From positions 126,448,493 to 126,512,492 of the forward strand of contig CM060912.1 of assembly GCA_030737875.1 (NCBI GenBank): a DNA stretch of 64,000 bases. Reading direction: 5' to 3'. The position numbers and the translations under genes were made by a program. Shown piece by piece: positions 32,289 through 43,183 of this stretch; position 1 is the first letter of the stretch, and each line of letters begins with the position of its first letter. Source of the stretch: Allium sativum. Taxonomy: Eukaryota > Streptophyta > Magnoliopsida > Asparagales > Amaryllidaceae. The notes beneath the pieces were generated by a model. It ran no database searches. It saw only the letters and a program-made list of their open reading frames with translations, and was not told the DNA's origin.

Positions 32289-35200
32289 ATGACCATGAGA
32301 CCCAGACGCTCTTCCAGACTAGCTAAGAGGAAAGAAGCCCCGGAAACCTCTAACAAAATCACTCTTGAGGACATATCTTCTCCGTCGGATCCAGAATGGG
32401 ACAATGAGGGTCCAGACTACGGGGTTGGAAATCGGGAAAGCAACGAGGTGTCTTCAGAGAATGAAGTTTCTCTGGGTTTTGAGGAGGAAGGAGGGATTGG
32501 TGACGACCAAGCCCCCGATGAATTTGAATCGGCCGTTATATTGGAATCACCTCCAGATTCCGTTGAATCAACAATCGACAACGATCGACTTATCCGAATT
32601 TGCTTAAAGTACGGGATAATGAAAAGGGACACTCTAGTGCCTTCAAGCTCTGACCGTCCCCACAACCCTCCAGAAGGATATATGGCGGTCACTCGGTTGA
32701 TGTGTATGGTCGGCGCTATCCCTCCATTCTCTCCCTTCATCGTTGATTTTTTAAGACAAATGCGGATTGCCCCCATGCAGCTGCATCCCAATTCTTATTC
32801 CTACTTGTACACTTTGTACATAGCATACCGTGAGATCATAGGCATAGAGCTCACGTTCGATGACGTTCATTTCTTCTATAACTTCAAGCATCGGACTCGA
32901 GAGACTCCATCTTTCTGCTATTTTGAGTCAGTTCCAAAAAGGAAGATAATCTCGGCACCATTCAGCAGTAAAGCTGGAGATTCCAAACTGGAATGGTTCT
33001 ATGTGAAGCGACAGCCTGGATGTGCCAGGAGGTGGACAAAATCAAGTAAAGCACTGATTTTCTAAATCCGGGCTCTATACACTTGAATCATCACCTTAAC
33101 TTGTTTTACTTTTTGTTTGCAGTCGAAAATCCCAAACAAATATCAGATCAAGTGTTCTTTGACCGGATGCACCAACTTCTTAATGGCGATCAGAAATTCT
33201 TGACTATCGATGAAGTCCTTAAAGACGAATATCTTCACTTTCATGGGCTGTTATCTGTTTTTCGTAGCATTGGTCATGGGACGGCTCCGTACGTATATAT
33301 TCATCCAGTGGAGGTAGTCCCAGAGACAGGAGAAGGCTCGGGAGTTCCTACAGTGCCTCTTCAAACTTCACCTTCTCCATCTTCTACACAAGATGACGAA
33401 TTGGCTAACCTGGCCGAAAAGAATCATGAAGGATATACTGCCCCCGAGGAGGCTACTTCTCTGGAAAAGTCAACATCCTCCCAAGAGTCGCCACTTAATG
33501 CTTCCGAGGGGGATGTCCCTAGTACTGATGGCCAAATATTTCAGGGTTTGGGGGATCTCCCCTTACCTGAAACTATATACACTTCAGAGGATTTTAGGAA
33601 GGATCCTTTAGTCTTCACCACTTCTGAAGAGACCACTCCTGCTAAGGCCAAAGAGCCTGCCCGTACTAGTCTAGCTTCAGACTCGGGTTGGTTGGGGGGA
33701 AACACACCACTTAGGACACACTTTATACAACATCATTAGCATTCATTGCACCTCTTTCTCCGTGAATCCATTGATTCTAAATTTCGTTTGTCTTATTGTG
33801 CAGGTACGATGTCTCGATCCTACTATGATATCAGGAAGCTTCGCCGCAGCATGTCTAATCCACCTCAGGATATCGAGTATGATCACCGTGATGATCGTGG
33901 TAGGGAGGAGAGAAGGCCTTATGATCCCTATCGTTCTCGACCCTCACGTTCTCGCTCACCCGTTCGGCCGGAACAAGAGAAATACAAAGGTTATCAAAGC
34001 CGTAGGGAAGAGGACAGACCACAATCTAAAGACTCCACTTCTTCCCATGAAAAGCGCAGTAGAGAGAGAAGTCCTCCAAAAGAAACCGGGTCTCGAAGTA
34101 AGCACAAGGTCCCTGCTACTAAACGACCTAGGACAGACAAAGAAACTACCGAATCCTCCTCACACAGGGACACCGAATTGACAATCCCCGCTCCTCCCCC
34201 ACTAGATGCGGAAACTGCAATAAAGCGGGCGTATTTGGAGGAGCAATTTCCCGAACACTACTTCGAGACTTTGACTTTTTTACCTGCCCTTGAACCTATT
34301 TCTTCTAAGTAGGCAGATGAGGCCAAAGCAAAGATAGATGCGGTGGAAAAACGTTATTCTGAGATGTTTAAATATTCACGCAACCTTTCCAGAATCATCC
34401 GTACTCTAATCACAAATACCGACTCAATGCAAAAGACCGCGGAGGAGGATGCCAAGGCTTTAAAAGCTCTAGGAAAAGATTTGGAAGACACTCAAGCTCA
34501 GCTAGTTGTCGCTCAAAGGGACGCTTCTAACTTCAAACAACAATTTGAGGACATGCAAAAACGTTATCATGACTTGCTTGAATCTCAGACTCAAGAGCGT
34601 TCTGAGTTAAAAAAGCAAGCTGATGAGGCTAAGTCAGAAGCTGCTAAGACACGCCTTGCTTATGCTGACCTCGAACGGAAAAATGCCGAGTTAGCAAAGA
34701 GGAGTGCTGAACTAGAAAAGAAGAATGCTGACTTGGCTTCAAAGCTATTGGAGGCAGAGAACAGAGCTGCCCTGGCTGAGGGGAATGTGGAGTGTGCTAT
34801 CAAATCTGCGGAGGAAGCCCGCAGACAACTGTCAGAGGCGGAGGCTGATATTCAGGGTTTCGGCGAATTAATGATTGAATTCTTCGCATATATCATCCGT
34901 CGCCGAAACATTTCTTGGATCGAGGATTATCCATCCACTCTAGTTCAAGTATGGAATCAGATCGTCGAGTGGGAAAAAGAGGAACTTAAGGTCGATTCCA
35001 TCGATGAAGATAAGCTAATGGAGAAATACTTGAGGGATGATGAGCCGGAGCGCCTAGCTGAAGGGCGCCGCCTCATTGCTGAGGCCATGGAAGAAGAGAG
35101 ACGGAAGTCTAAACAGAAGAATGTTCTCGAAGCTGGTTCCTCTTCTTCTACCCCTGCGACTTCTGAAGTAGAGGGGTATGATCCTGAAAATCCGGGAATT

Positions 35201-35980
35201 CCCTGAAAAACTCTGCTATCCCCTATTCCTGAAACCGCATCAGAGGTAGTAGTCACCCCTGCCGAGAAGTCTTCGGAAGGTATCCCTACCTTTTCTCCTC
35301 AATTTGTCAAGGCTATTTCTACCTTTCGCCACGTGATTGAGCAATCGATGAAAAACCCATTATTTTCGCCTGAGTTGATAACTGTTGCTTCTCATTCTGT
35401 AGGTATTGAGCCAACCGAAAAGACAGATGTGACTCAAGGAGCCACCACCGGGGCAGATCCTACAGAAAAGGCAAAAGGAGGGGAGGACAAAGCTGCTCCT
35501 ATAGACTTGGGAGAAGGAAGTGTGCCGACTAAGGCCGCCACTCCCCATGATGAAGAAATGATAGCAGCTTTAAAGGATGATGGCGGTGACGAAGGTCATG
35601 AGGAGGAACCAGAAGTTGCAATAGTCGGGGAGTCAAAAAATGCTGATGATGTTACTTTGGCTGCAATGAAAGCTGATCAAGACAAACGTTTGCAATTGAA
35701 AGCCGAATAACTAGACCCTGAAGCCCTCAAGCCCCTCGCAGTTGTGGATGCGGGATCAAGTTTAGTTGTTAAGCTCTCAACTAGGTCTATTACGGAGGAA
35801 CTCGCTAAAAAATCTTCTCTTGATTCCAGCGCTCCGCCCTCCGGGAAGAAGTCTACCGGTTCCAGCACCGCATCTTCAGGAAAGAAGAAATCAAAACGAA
35901 TCTTGACAGAGGCCGAGAAAGAAGCAAAGGATGCAGAGAAAGCTGCCAAGAAGTCCAAGGCTCACCCAAAATCTAAATAG
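32289..35980 (+). pseudogene. Antisense gene of Tat element (putative gypsy-type transposon domain plus coiled coil)
   Basis: Lies opposite to gag-pol. Exons 32289-33045, 33123-33686 and 33804-35980 join in phase through GT-AG introns of 77 and 117 bp. The N-terminus is basic (MRPRRSSRLAKRKE). At 32580-33050 it carries the domain known as putative gypsy-type transposon (PF04195 type: GYMAVTRLMCMVGAIPPFSP, FLRQMRIAPMQLHPNSYSYL). Next comes an acidic/Ser-rich linker, an Arg/Ser-rich block (33830-34100) and a long coiled coil (34350-34850; ELEKKNADLASKLLEAENRA). A Lys-rich tail ends it. In-frame stops at 34310 (TAG), 35204 (TGA) and 35708 (TAA) break exon 3. The function of such antisense ORFs in Tat elements is unknown. 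Start choice between 32220, 32289 and 32295 is uncertain. Confidence 0.8.
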
Positions 35981-36434
35981 TGGATTGCCTTGTGTCGTTT
36001 TAGCATTTGGTGAACCAACAATTGCTGCTGCAAGAGCGGCTCTTGCACCTTCTTTTTTAGCTACTTTCCTGTACAAATTCATTCATTCATAAATAAATAA
36101 AAAATAATTCATTTTCTACAATGTCTGTTTGTCAGTAGTTCTGCACTTATGTAAAAATGCATGTCTTGCTATAGTTACGAAATGGAGTTATGGAGCAAGG
36201 AAATATGTGTATACATATATGCCCCCAGTCAATTCTCATAAATTATTAATGCTTAATCAAGCAATCTGAATGCTCCCGATTTTCTGACGGGATAGCATTT
36301 CCTGTGTCGTCAGTGCCTGTCGTTTTTTCTGGCATTTCTTTTATACTCTTCTGTCTTATACTCAGGTTAGAGTTCTTACTAAGGCGGTCCCTTGTCTGGG
36401 TGCACCTTCATGCCTTAGAGGACGTCGTCTTCCC
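35981..36434 (+). other. Non-coding Tat 3' region
   Basis: Downstream of the antisense gene; includes probable 3' UTR with AATAAATAAATAAA-like signals near 36092. No gene seen. Confidence 0.5.
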
Positions 36435-36670
36435 GTCCTTTTATACTCTCTCTCTCTCTCTCTCTGGAGAGTTAGAGTTCGAGCTCAGCAATCTATTCAT
36501 TCCCCGGTCTTTCAGCGGGGAAGAATCTCTTTCTCAGGGCTCAGTCGGAGACGCTTTTATACTCTCTCTCTCTCTCTGGAGAGTTAGAGTTAGGGGAAGG
36601 ATTTCTTTTTCAGCGCTCAGTCGGAGACGCTTTTATACTCTCTCTCTCTCTCTCTGGAGAGTTAGAGTTA
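36435..36670 (+). repeat. Tandem repeat with CT microsatellites in Tat 3' region
   Basis: Three copies of a segment of variable length (about 90-115 bp) built from cgcttttata, (CT)6-9 and ggagagttagagtt, linked by a tttcag...ctcagtcggaga spacer. Amplified tandem repeats in the 3' part are known for Retand-type Tat elements. The 177-codon frame across it (36304-36837) is a by-product. Confidence 0.8.
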
Positions 36671-36789
36671 AGAATGTCGTTTTCTCATTCTTTTATGTCT
36701 TGTCACACAAATGGTTGTTGTGCTTTTTCTTATGTTTAAACTGTCTTCAAGCTTTTCAGGTTTTGAATCATCCTGTATTCCATAATCTC

Positions 36790-36960
36790 AACAGAATAAT
36801 CGATGAATGTATATATATGATGCATAAAAGTAAATAACACACGATATTTTTATAGTGGTTCGGCTTAGTCGTAGCCAACATCCACTTTATAGTCCTTTAT
36901 TCATATCGTCAGATTTTCCCAAGGCAAGTCGTGCCTTATTACAGAGTTCATAAGAAAAAT
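36790..36960. repeat. LTR-like internal segment in Tat element
   Basis: The string aataacacacgatatttttatagtggttcggc near 36833 resembles the LTR core aatgaacacacaggatttatagtggttcggc (30096 and 43250), and like it is followed by a ccaacatccactttatag stretch. It lies between integrase and the antisense gene. Origin unclear: a shared LTR or promoter module, or an old LTR fragment. Confidence 0.4.
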
Positions 36961-36979
36961 AACAAAGAGTACAACATTT

Positions 36980-37315
36980 TTAATCCAAATATCGCATTAA
37001 ATGTTGGGCATTCCATGCTCTAGGGACTTCTTCGCCATCTACGGTCGTTAACTTGAAGGTTCCTTTTTCAAGTTTCCGTTGGATGACAAAGGGTCCTTCC
37101 CACTTTGGACCGAGGTGAGGAAGGGATGGAAAGACTCTCTTTAGCACCAAATCTCCTGGTTCAAAAGTCCTGAGGCGAACTTTTTTGTCGTAATAGCGTG
37201 CCATCTGGCGTCGATGTCTTGCCGCACGCAAATCTGCTTCGTCCCTTTTTTCTTCGACTTCATCAAGAGACTCAAGTAAGAGCGCCAGATTCGTCATCGG
37301 GTCATAATATATCAC
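36980..37315 (-). pseudogene. pol: Integrase C-terminus of Tat element, out of frame
   Basis: Continues the pol frame at 37348 after a shift. It shows the usual integrase tail ARHRRQMARYYDKKVR and GPKWEGPFVIQRKLEKG, and ends AWNAQHLMRYLD before a stop. The shift lies in a TC dinucleotide run at about 37365-37378, where one extra TC unit is the simplest explanation. Confidence 0.88.
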
Positions 37316-37347
37316 CCTGTGGGAAGGAACTTCCAGTTCAACTGGGA

Positions 37348-40290
37348 TTACTGCTTCTGAGCCAAAGGAGAGAGAGAGAAAGGGGTGTGACCGGTGGCCG
37401 TCTTAAATGTTGTTCGATATACCCACAAAGCTAGGGGCAATTCGTCAACCCATTTTGCCTTTGCACGCTCTAACCGTTTCTTGAGGATGGATTTTATTAC
37501 TTTGTTTATTGCCTCTACTTGCCCGTTCGACTGCGGATAGGCAACTGCAGTATATCGCTTATCAATCTTATACTTCTGGCAGAAATTTCTGAATTCAGTA
37601 CTATCAAATTGGGTTCCGTTGTCAGTTATAATCGTCCTTGGGATCCCGAATCGGCATATAATATTTCTGACCACGAAACTTATCACCTTTCTTGCCGTGA
37701 TCTTGGTCAAGGGCTCAGCTTCCACCCACTTCGTAAAATAGTCCACGGCCACTATTGCATATTTCTCTCCTCCTTTAGCAATCGGTAGAACTCCAATGAT
37801 ATCAATTCCCCATGTGGCAAATGGCCAAGGACTCACCATTGACTTGAGTTGGGTCGACGGTGCTCTAGGTATTTTGGCGAATCTCTGGCACTTATCGCAG
37901 CGTCGTGGATAATCAGCTGCATCTTTATTAATTGTGGGCCAGAAGTATCCATATCGCAATATCTTTTTTGCTAAAGTCTGACCTCCTGTATGATCTCCAC
38001 ACTCACCTTCGTGCACTTCTCTTAGTACACGTTTGATGTCGTCGTGTGCAATACATCGTAACAGGGGCATGGAAAATCCCTGCCTATAAAGAATATCATC
38101 TTGTATTACATATCTAGTAGCCTTGCGAACTATAGCCCTTTTCTCACTCTTCTTTGACGGGAGTGTTCCATCCTTAAGGAAGTTTTTAATTGGGGTCATC
38201 CACGACTCCTTCTCCGGTTCTGCTTCAAAAGCGAACTCAATTTCCATTGACTCAAAGCTTGGCGATTCCAACGTTTCAATTGGAATTATTTCAGTCCCTT
38301 CTGGATTGTCGGAACTAGCCAGCTTTGCCAGCCTATCCACCTTCTGGTTTTCGGCTCTTGGGATGTGTGTTATGTTGTACCACTCCAAGCTACTCAATAG
38401 CTTTCTCGCTTTCTTGAGGTAGGTGATAAGTCGAGGTCCCCGAGCCACAAATTCCTCTCGTACTTGGCAAACAACGATTTTAGAGTCACAGAATATGTCC
38501 AACGTTTTTATTCCGAGGTTTTTAGCAAGCTTCAGCCCGGCAATCAGGGCTTCATATTCAGAGTCATTGTTAGTCGCCGAAAATTCTAATCGTAGAGCAT
38601 AATATAACGACCGTCCTTCAGGAGTGACTAAGACGATTCCAGCTCCGGACCTCTGGTCGTTCATGGCTCCATCTGTGTATTGCTTCCACGGATCTATCTT
38701 TAACTCATCCTCGGACTTAACCACTCTGTCATCGATTACTTCCTCCTCTGGGATGGTGAACTCCGCAATAAAGTCTGCCAGAGCTTGCCCCCTGATCGAC
38801 TTTCGTGGTTGAAAATTCAAATCAAACTGACTTAATTCTATATTCCATTTGATCAACCTTCTCGATGCTTCGGGTCTCTGCAACACCTGCCTCAAGGGCT
38901 GGTCGGTGTATATGGTTATTGGATGAGCTTGGAAATAGTGACGAATTTTTCGGGATGCGATTAGGAGGCTGTAAGCGAGCTTCTCAATCTTTGGGTAGTT
39001 GCGCTCTGCCGCTGCTAATTTCTTGCTTACATAATACACTGGCCTTTGTACTTTGTCTTCTTCTCGAACCAGAGCTGTGCTAACGGCGTGAGCCGAGACT
39101 GCCAAGTAAACAAACAATTCTTCGTGATCCACTGGTTTTGACAAAATCGGCGGTTTCTCTAGCAGTTCCAATAAATTTCGAAAGGCCTCAACACAGTCCG
39201 GGGTCCACTCGAAGTTCTTCTTTCCTCTTTTAATCAAATCAAAAAACGGAACGCACTTGTCTGTAGCTTTGGAGATGAATCTACTCAACGCGGCTACTTT
39301 CCCTGCAAGACTTTGGACATCTTTAATTCTCCTCGGCTCTTCAATGTTTCTAATCGCTGCTATTTGGCTAGGATTGATTTCAATTCCTTGGGAGCTCACA
39401 ATGAAGCCTAGGAACTTTCCCGATGCCACTCCAAATGAGCATTTCAAAGGATTCAACTTCATCCGATACCTTCGCAGGATTCCAAACATTTCCGCCAAGT
39501 CTTGCGTATGGCTGGAGGACTGTTTCGATTTGACAAGCATATCATCCACATAAACTTCCATAGTCTTTCCTATTTGATTATAAAAAATTCTGTTCACCAA
39601 GCGCTGATAAGTGGCTCCAGCGTTTTTCAATCCGAATGGCATTACAACATAACAATACAATCCCAAATTTGTAATGAAGCTCGTATGTTCTTGGTCTGGC
39701 ACATGCATAGGAATTTGGTTGTACCCAGAATATGCATCCATGAAAGAGAGAAGTTCATGACCTGATGTCGAATCTACAAGCTGATCAATTCTGGGAAGTG
39801 GGAAACTGTCTTTTGGGCAGGCTTTGTTCAAATCTGAAAAATCAATGCAAGTCCGCCACTTTCCATTCGGCTTCTTTACCAAGACGGGATTCGATATCCA
39901 ATCGGGATATGTCGAATCTCGAATAAATCCGTTCTGCTTCAGCTTCTCCACTTCCTCTTTGAGAGCAGCCGACCTCTCTGGGCCCAGCATACGTCTCTTT
40001 TGCTTCACAGGCGGATGCTTCGGGTTTACATTTAATTTGTGACTTATAATGGATGGCAATATCCCACACATGTCAGCGTGGGTCCAGGCAAACACGTCCA
40101 AGTTCGCCTTCAAAAAGTCCGTTAGTTCTTTGGCCCGACGTGGATCCAATTGAGACCGAATCTTCAAGACTCTTGTCGGATCAGCGTCATCAATGGGAGC
40201 TTCCACTGTCGCTTCATTAGGAGTTGCATTTTTAGTCTCTGGTTCCTCGTCTTTTCTGGGATCCAGGTCTTCAGGCGTTCCTTTAAGCAA
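37348..40290 (-). CDS. pol: Tat-lineage pol: RT, RNase H, archaeal-type RNase H, integrase
   Basis: A 980-codon open frame in the same frame as gag. Copying: reverse transcriptase about residues 100-290 with YVDDM near 247, then RNase H (FVYLAVSAHAVSTALVREED, near 395). A second RNase H of archaeal type lies near 530-690 (QYTDGAMNDQRSGAGIVL, FCDSKIVVCQVREEF), diagnostic for Tat. Integration: HHCC zinc finger near 760-800 (HEGECGDHTGG, CDKCQRFAK) and the integrase core with WGIDIIG (824), TDNGTQFD (888) and QSNGQVEAINK supplying the D, D and E. The frame ends early at 37348 through a 2-bp slippage and integrase continues at 37315. Upstream it is cut off from gag by TAG at 40318-40320. Confidence 0.95.
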   Translation of the reverse strand: MLKGTPEDLDPRKDEEPETKNATPNEATVEAPIDDADPTRVLKIRSQLDPRRAKELTDFLKANLDVFAWTHADMCGILPSIISHKLNVNPKHPPVKQKRRMLGPERSAALKEEVEKLKQNGFIRDSTYPDWISNPVLVKKPNGKWRTCIDFSDLNKACPKDSFPLPRIDQLVDSTSGHELLSFMDAYSGYNQIPMHVPDQEHTSFITNLGLYCYVVMPFGLKNAGATYQRLVNRIFYNQIGKTMEVYVDDMLVKSKQSSSHTQDLAEMFGILRRYRMKLNPLKCSFGVASGKFLGFIVSSQGIEINPSQIAAIRNIEEPRRIKDVQSLAGKVAALSRFISKATDKCVPFFDLIKRGKKNFEWTPDCVEAFRNLLELLEKPPILSKPVDHEELFVYLAVSAHAVSTALVREEDKVQRPVYYVSKKLAAAERNYPKIEKLAYSLLIASRKIRHYFQAHPITIYTDQPLRQVLQRPEASRRLIKWNIELSQFDLNFQPRKSIRGQALADFIAEFTIPEEEVIDDRVVKSEDELKIDPWKQYTDGAMNDQRSGAGIVLVTPEGRSLYYALRLEFSATNNDSEYEALIAGLKLAKNLGIKTLDIFCDSKIVVCQVREEFVARGPRLITYLKKARKLLSSLEWYNITHIPRAENQKVDRLAKLASSDNPEGTEIIPIETLESPSFESMEIEFAFEAEPEKESWMTPIKNFLKDGTLPSKKSEKRAIVRKATRYVIQDDILYRQGFSMPLLRCIAHDDIKRVLREVHEGECGDHTGGQTLAKKILRYGYFWPTINKDAADYPRRCDKCQRFAKIPRAPSTQLKSMVSPWPFATWGIDIIGVLPIAKGGEKYAIVAVDYFTKWVEAEPLTKITARKVISFVVRNIICRFGIPRTIITDNGTQFDSTEFRNFCQKYKIDKRYTAVAYPQSNGQVEAINKVIKSILKKRLERAKAKWVDELPLALWVYRTTFKTATGHTPFSLSPLAQKQ

Positions 40291-40479
40291 CTCCTTCGGG
40301 GCCGATTTCTCTAATTGCTACGCCGAGCCCCCTTTTGGGGGAGGCGAGGCATCTTTACTCTCGATGTTAAGTCCTTTCATCAACATCTTTAGTTCGACCA
40401 CATAGCAGGCCCGTCCGGAAACTTGATCCCCTCTCATTACTCCAGTTCCGGCTTCGGTTGGGAACTTAAGCAATAAACA

Positions 40480-42624
40480 CTAGGGGGCGATACAAACTAT
40501 GAATTCAGCAAGGGCAGGCCTCCCCAAAAATGCATTATAAGGCGAATCTACGTCCAATACTACGAACTGAAGCATCCGCACTCTTCTACGTTCTCCTTGC
40601 CCCAAGGTCACGGGCAATTCTATGTATCCCATGGGAGCTGTTGACGCCCCGTTGAAGCCTCTGATCCATCCTTCACATGGCTTCAAATCTTCAGATTCCA
40701 GCTTCATCTGATCAAATGACTTTTTAAACAAAATATTGACGGAACTTCCGTTGTCTACTAATACCTTATGAACCAAGGTCGGCCCAATGGTGGTAGTAAT
40801 AACCAACGGATCATCAATGGGTGATTGGATCCCAGTATTATCTCTGCTGCGGAACACCACGTCGTCAAACATGGTCTTCTGTTGTTTTATGGGGGTGATA
40901 TCTTCCAGATCATCACCTTCATTCACATCTATATGCTTGGCAGCATTTACATATTGATCCATTGCTCTAAAGCTACGGATTGCTGGGTGAGGTCCGCCCA
41001 CTATGGAGTTGATAATAATTCCCTTGCCTTTCTGCTGCGCTGTAGGCTTAGGAGTAGGTAGAATCTGTTTTGGATCTTGCTCTCCTTGCCCCCTGTCCCT
41101 CGGGGCAACCTTGTATTCATCCAGTTTCCCTTCGTGCAGCAGCTTCTCAATCACATCTCTTAAATGCCGACATTCATTGGTTGAATGTCCATGAGTTCCA
41201 TGGAACAAACAAAATTTCCCAGTTGCCATTTTTTTCTCGGTCGAATCACGAGGTGGCGGTCTTTTATACTGCAAAACGTTGTACGTATCCAGGTAAATAT
41301 TCTCCAGGGTGTCGTTCAATGGTGTATAATTCTCGTAGGTCTGGAATCGGGGTCTTTTGTTAGGATCACTTCCCCTATTTCTATTTCTTCTGTTACCGTT
41401 CGTATTACAGTTATTGTTGTTGCCCCCGTTTCCAGCATTGTTGTTTCCACCCTTGTTTCCCACATTTACTTCAACCTTGCCGGAACTTTCCCCAGACTGC
41501 TTCACGGCGACGTTACTCTGCACATTTTCTTTTGAAGCCGCTTCAGACTTTTTCTTTCGGTTTGCCCTGGCCTCCTCTCGCCTTAAATAAATATCGGCTT
41601 TTTCATAGAACATCTCTCTTGTGGAGGGTGTCTTCCCAGAAAGGTAATCCCCGAACTCAGATTCAGGATCGACTCCTTCCTTTAATGCCATCAGAATGGT
41701 AGGCTCATGCGGGTCACTAACTTCAGTCACAGCTAAGTTAAAACGGTCAAGATATGACCTCAAAGACTCTCCTGGTGCCTGCTTAATTCTTGACAATTCA
41801 ATAACACTTTTGGACTTTCGGGCATGGAGTCGGAACTGATTCATAAAACGTTCGCTCAGTTCCCTGTAATTCGAAATCGAACGAGGGGGAAGTCGGGTAA
41901 ACCAGAACAGCGCCACATCTTCTAAATAGATTGGGAATGCTTTACACTTCACTTCATCAGGGGCAGCAGCAGCATTCATGAGCCACGAGTATCGTATCAA
42001 ATGCTGTCCCGGATCAGTTCTCCTGTTGTACTTGTCCATCTGTGGCAGGTTAAAACGCCGGGGAAATTGGAAGTCGAGGATATCATCGGTGAAAGGAGTA
42101 TGGCTTCGCTCAATGCCATAATCTTCATTTGTATAGTTCCGGCTCTCGGACATGATCTGGCGCACCATTGCCTGTACATCAGCATTAGTTAGGGGCCGCT
42201 CAGGTTCCCTGGCCCTAGTATCCGGGTTCCTTCTGGGCTCTTGTTCAGGAGATGCCCTTCTTCTTCGAGCTGCTTCTGCTCTATTCCGTTCCCTACGCTC
42301 CCGGTCGATCTCGGAAGGAGGGGACTGGAGCTTTTGCCCCCGAGTGGGATCATTGTTTCCTAGTGCTCGTGCAATATCCTCGCGAGACCCCAAAGATCCG
42401 AATGTCAGCTGCTCCACATTCTGAGGTCGCTCGAGCGGCCTTCGTTCACGGGGCCGCTCTTCCTCGGAAGATGAAGACTGATCCACTGGTGTGTGACGAA
42501 CCGGTGATGGGGTTCTCTGTCGACGGAGCTCGCTGATCTCCCTACTCATGAGCCTCATATTTTCTTGCATCATGAGGTTGGTGCGCTCGTGGACTTTCAT
42601 AGCCTCCCTAGTACTTTCAAGCAT
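40480..42624 (-). CDS. gag: Tat-lineage gag-protease
   Basis: 714 open codons. Order: coiled-coil-like N-terminus (LMMQENMRLMSREISELRR), Arg/Glu/Ser-rich linker, gag core (FPRRFNLPQMDKYNRRTDP, FWFTRLPPRSISNYRELSERF), Asn/Gly-rich linker. Then comes a knuckle-like CLFHGTHGHSTNEC near residue 470 and a retropepsin with the active-site motif VDNGSSVNILF near 622. The protein forms particles and the protease releases the parts. The frame ends at TAG 40480-40482 just after the protease. Pol follows in the same frame 190 bases on, so this was once one polyprotein. The true start is upstream at 43041. Confidence 0.93.
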   Translation of the reverse strand: MLESTREAMKVHERTNLMMQENMRLMSREISELRRQRTPSPVRHTPVDQSSSSEEERPRERRPLERPQNVEQLTFGSLGSREDIARALGNNDPTRGQKLQSPPSEIDRERRERNRAEAARRRRASPEQEPRRNPDTRAREPERPLTNADVQAMVRQIMSESRNYTNEDYGIERSHTPFTDDILDFQFPRRFNLPQMDKYNRRTDPGQHLIRYSWLMNAAAAPDEVKCKAFPIYLEDVALFWFTRLPPRSISNYRELSERFMNQFRLHARKSKSVIELSRIKQAPGESLRSYLDRFNLAVTEVSDPHEPTILMALKEGVDPESEFGDYLSGKTPSTREMFYEKADIYLRREEARANRKKKSEAASKENVQSNVAVKQSGESSGKVEVNVGNKGGNNNAGNGGNNNNCNTNGNRRNRNRGSDPNKRPRFQTYENYTPLNDTLENIYLDTYNVLQYKRPPPRDSTEKKMATGKFCLFHGTHGHSTNECRHLRDVIEKLLHEGKLDEYKVAPRDRGQGEQDPKQILPTPKPTAQQKGKGIIINSIVGGPHPAIRSFRAMDQYVNAAKHIDVNEGDDLEDITPIKQQKTMFDDVVFRSRDNTGIQSPIDDPLVITTTIGPTLVHKVLVDNGSSVNILFKKSFDQMKLESEDLKPCEGWIRGFNGASTAPMGYIELPVTLGQGERRRVRMLQFVVLDVDSPYNAFLGRPALAEFIVCIAP

Positions 42625-42822
42625 ATCAAGTAAGCGCGAGAAATCTCCTTGAGTAATGGGCGCAGATGGATTGACCTGATCACTGACCCTGGTGGCTGGA
42701 ATCGGAGCATTCGTAGGGACTCGAGTAGAGGTTCCAACATCACCAAGTGTCGGATCGGATCGGAGATAGGAGGTCGGGTCGGTTCGGAGCTGGGGAGCCT
42801 GGTCGGGTCGGTACGTGGCAAG

Positions 42823-43041
42823 CTACTCGGGTCGGTTCAGGTTGGGGAAATGCACTGCTTCAGAATCTCCTACCCGGATCGGATCGGAGCTCTCCCCCAG
42901 AAGACGGCTCGGATTTCTTGCATTGGTTCGTCCTGCTGCTAAACTCTGCCCACGAGACCTTGTTACAACCGCATTTTGCTGATCTTCGCCAGCTCCATTT
43001 CCTCGACCAGATTGAACTTCTTTGCCTTTTCCTTTGGCCAT
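42823..43041 (-). pseudogene. gag: Gag N-terminal segment of Tat element, cut off by a stop
   Basis: Starts MAKGKGKEVQSGRG 140 bases inside the 5' LTR and is in the same frame as the 714-codon gag frame. A single TAG at 42823-42825 separates them and the frame between (42822-42625) is open. It carries a Lys/Gly/Asn-rich start. The region also holds GATCCGA motifs that spread from the LTR. Confidence 0.75.
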
Positions 43042-43162
43042 GATTCTTCGACAATCACTTCAAAAAATATCCAAGGGCGTTGAAACTTGAGGATTAACTT
43101 CTTTGAACTCAACGGTCCAAAAAGTAGAACGATAATCCCGAAAAACAAAGAATTCAGATGAG

Positions 43163-43183
43163 TTCTCAGTGAAAGCACCAAAA
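43163..43183 (-). other. Presumed primer binding site of Tat element
   Basis: On minus the bases after the 5' LTR read TTTTGGTGCTTTCACTGAG. The position fits a primer site. It is not the Met-tRNA type used by the other elements, and the tRNA was not identified. Confidence 0.5.

Noticed and set aside
36304..36837. 177-codon plus-strand frame
   Set aside because: Made of CT microsatellites in the Tat 3' repeat; no domain and no start context.
37198..42536. Many plus-strand frames of 60-150 codons
   Set aside because: Antisense shadows of the minus-strand gag-pol, which has clear domains.
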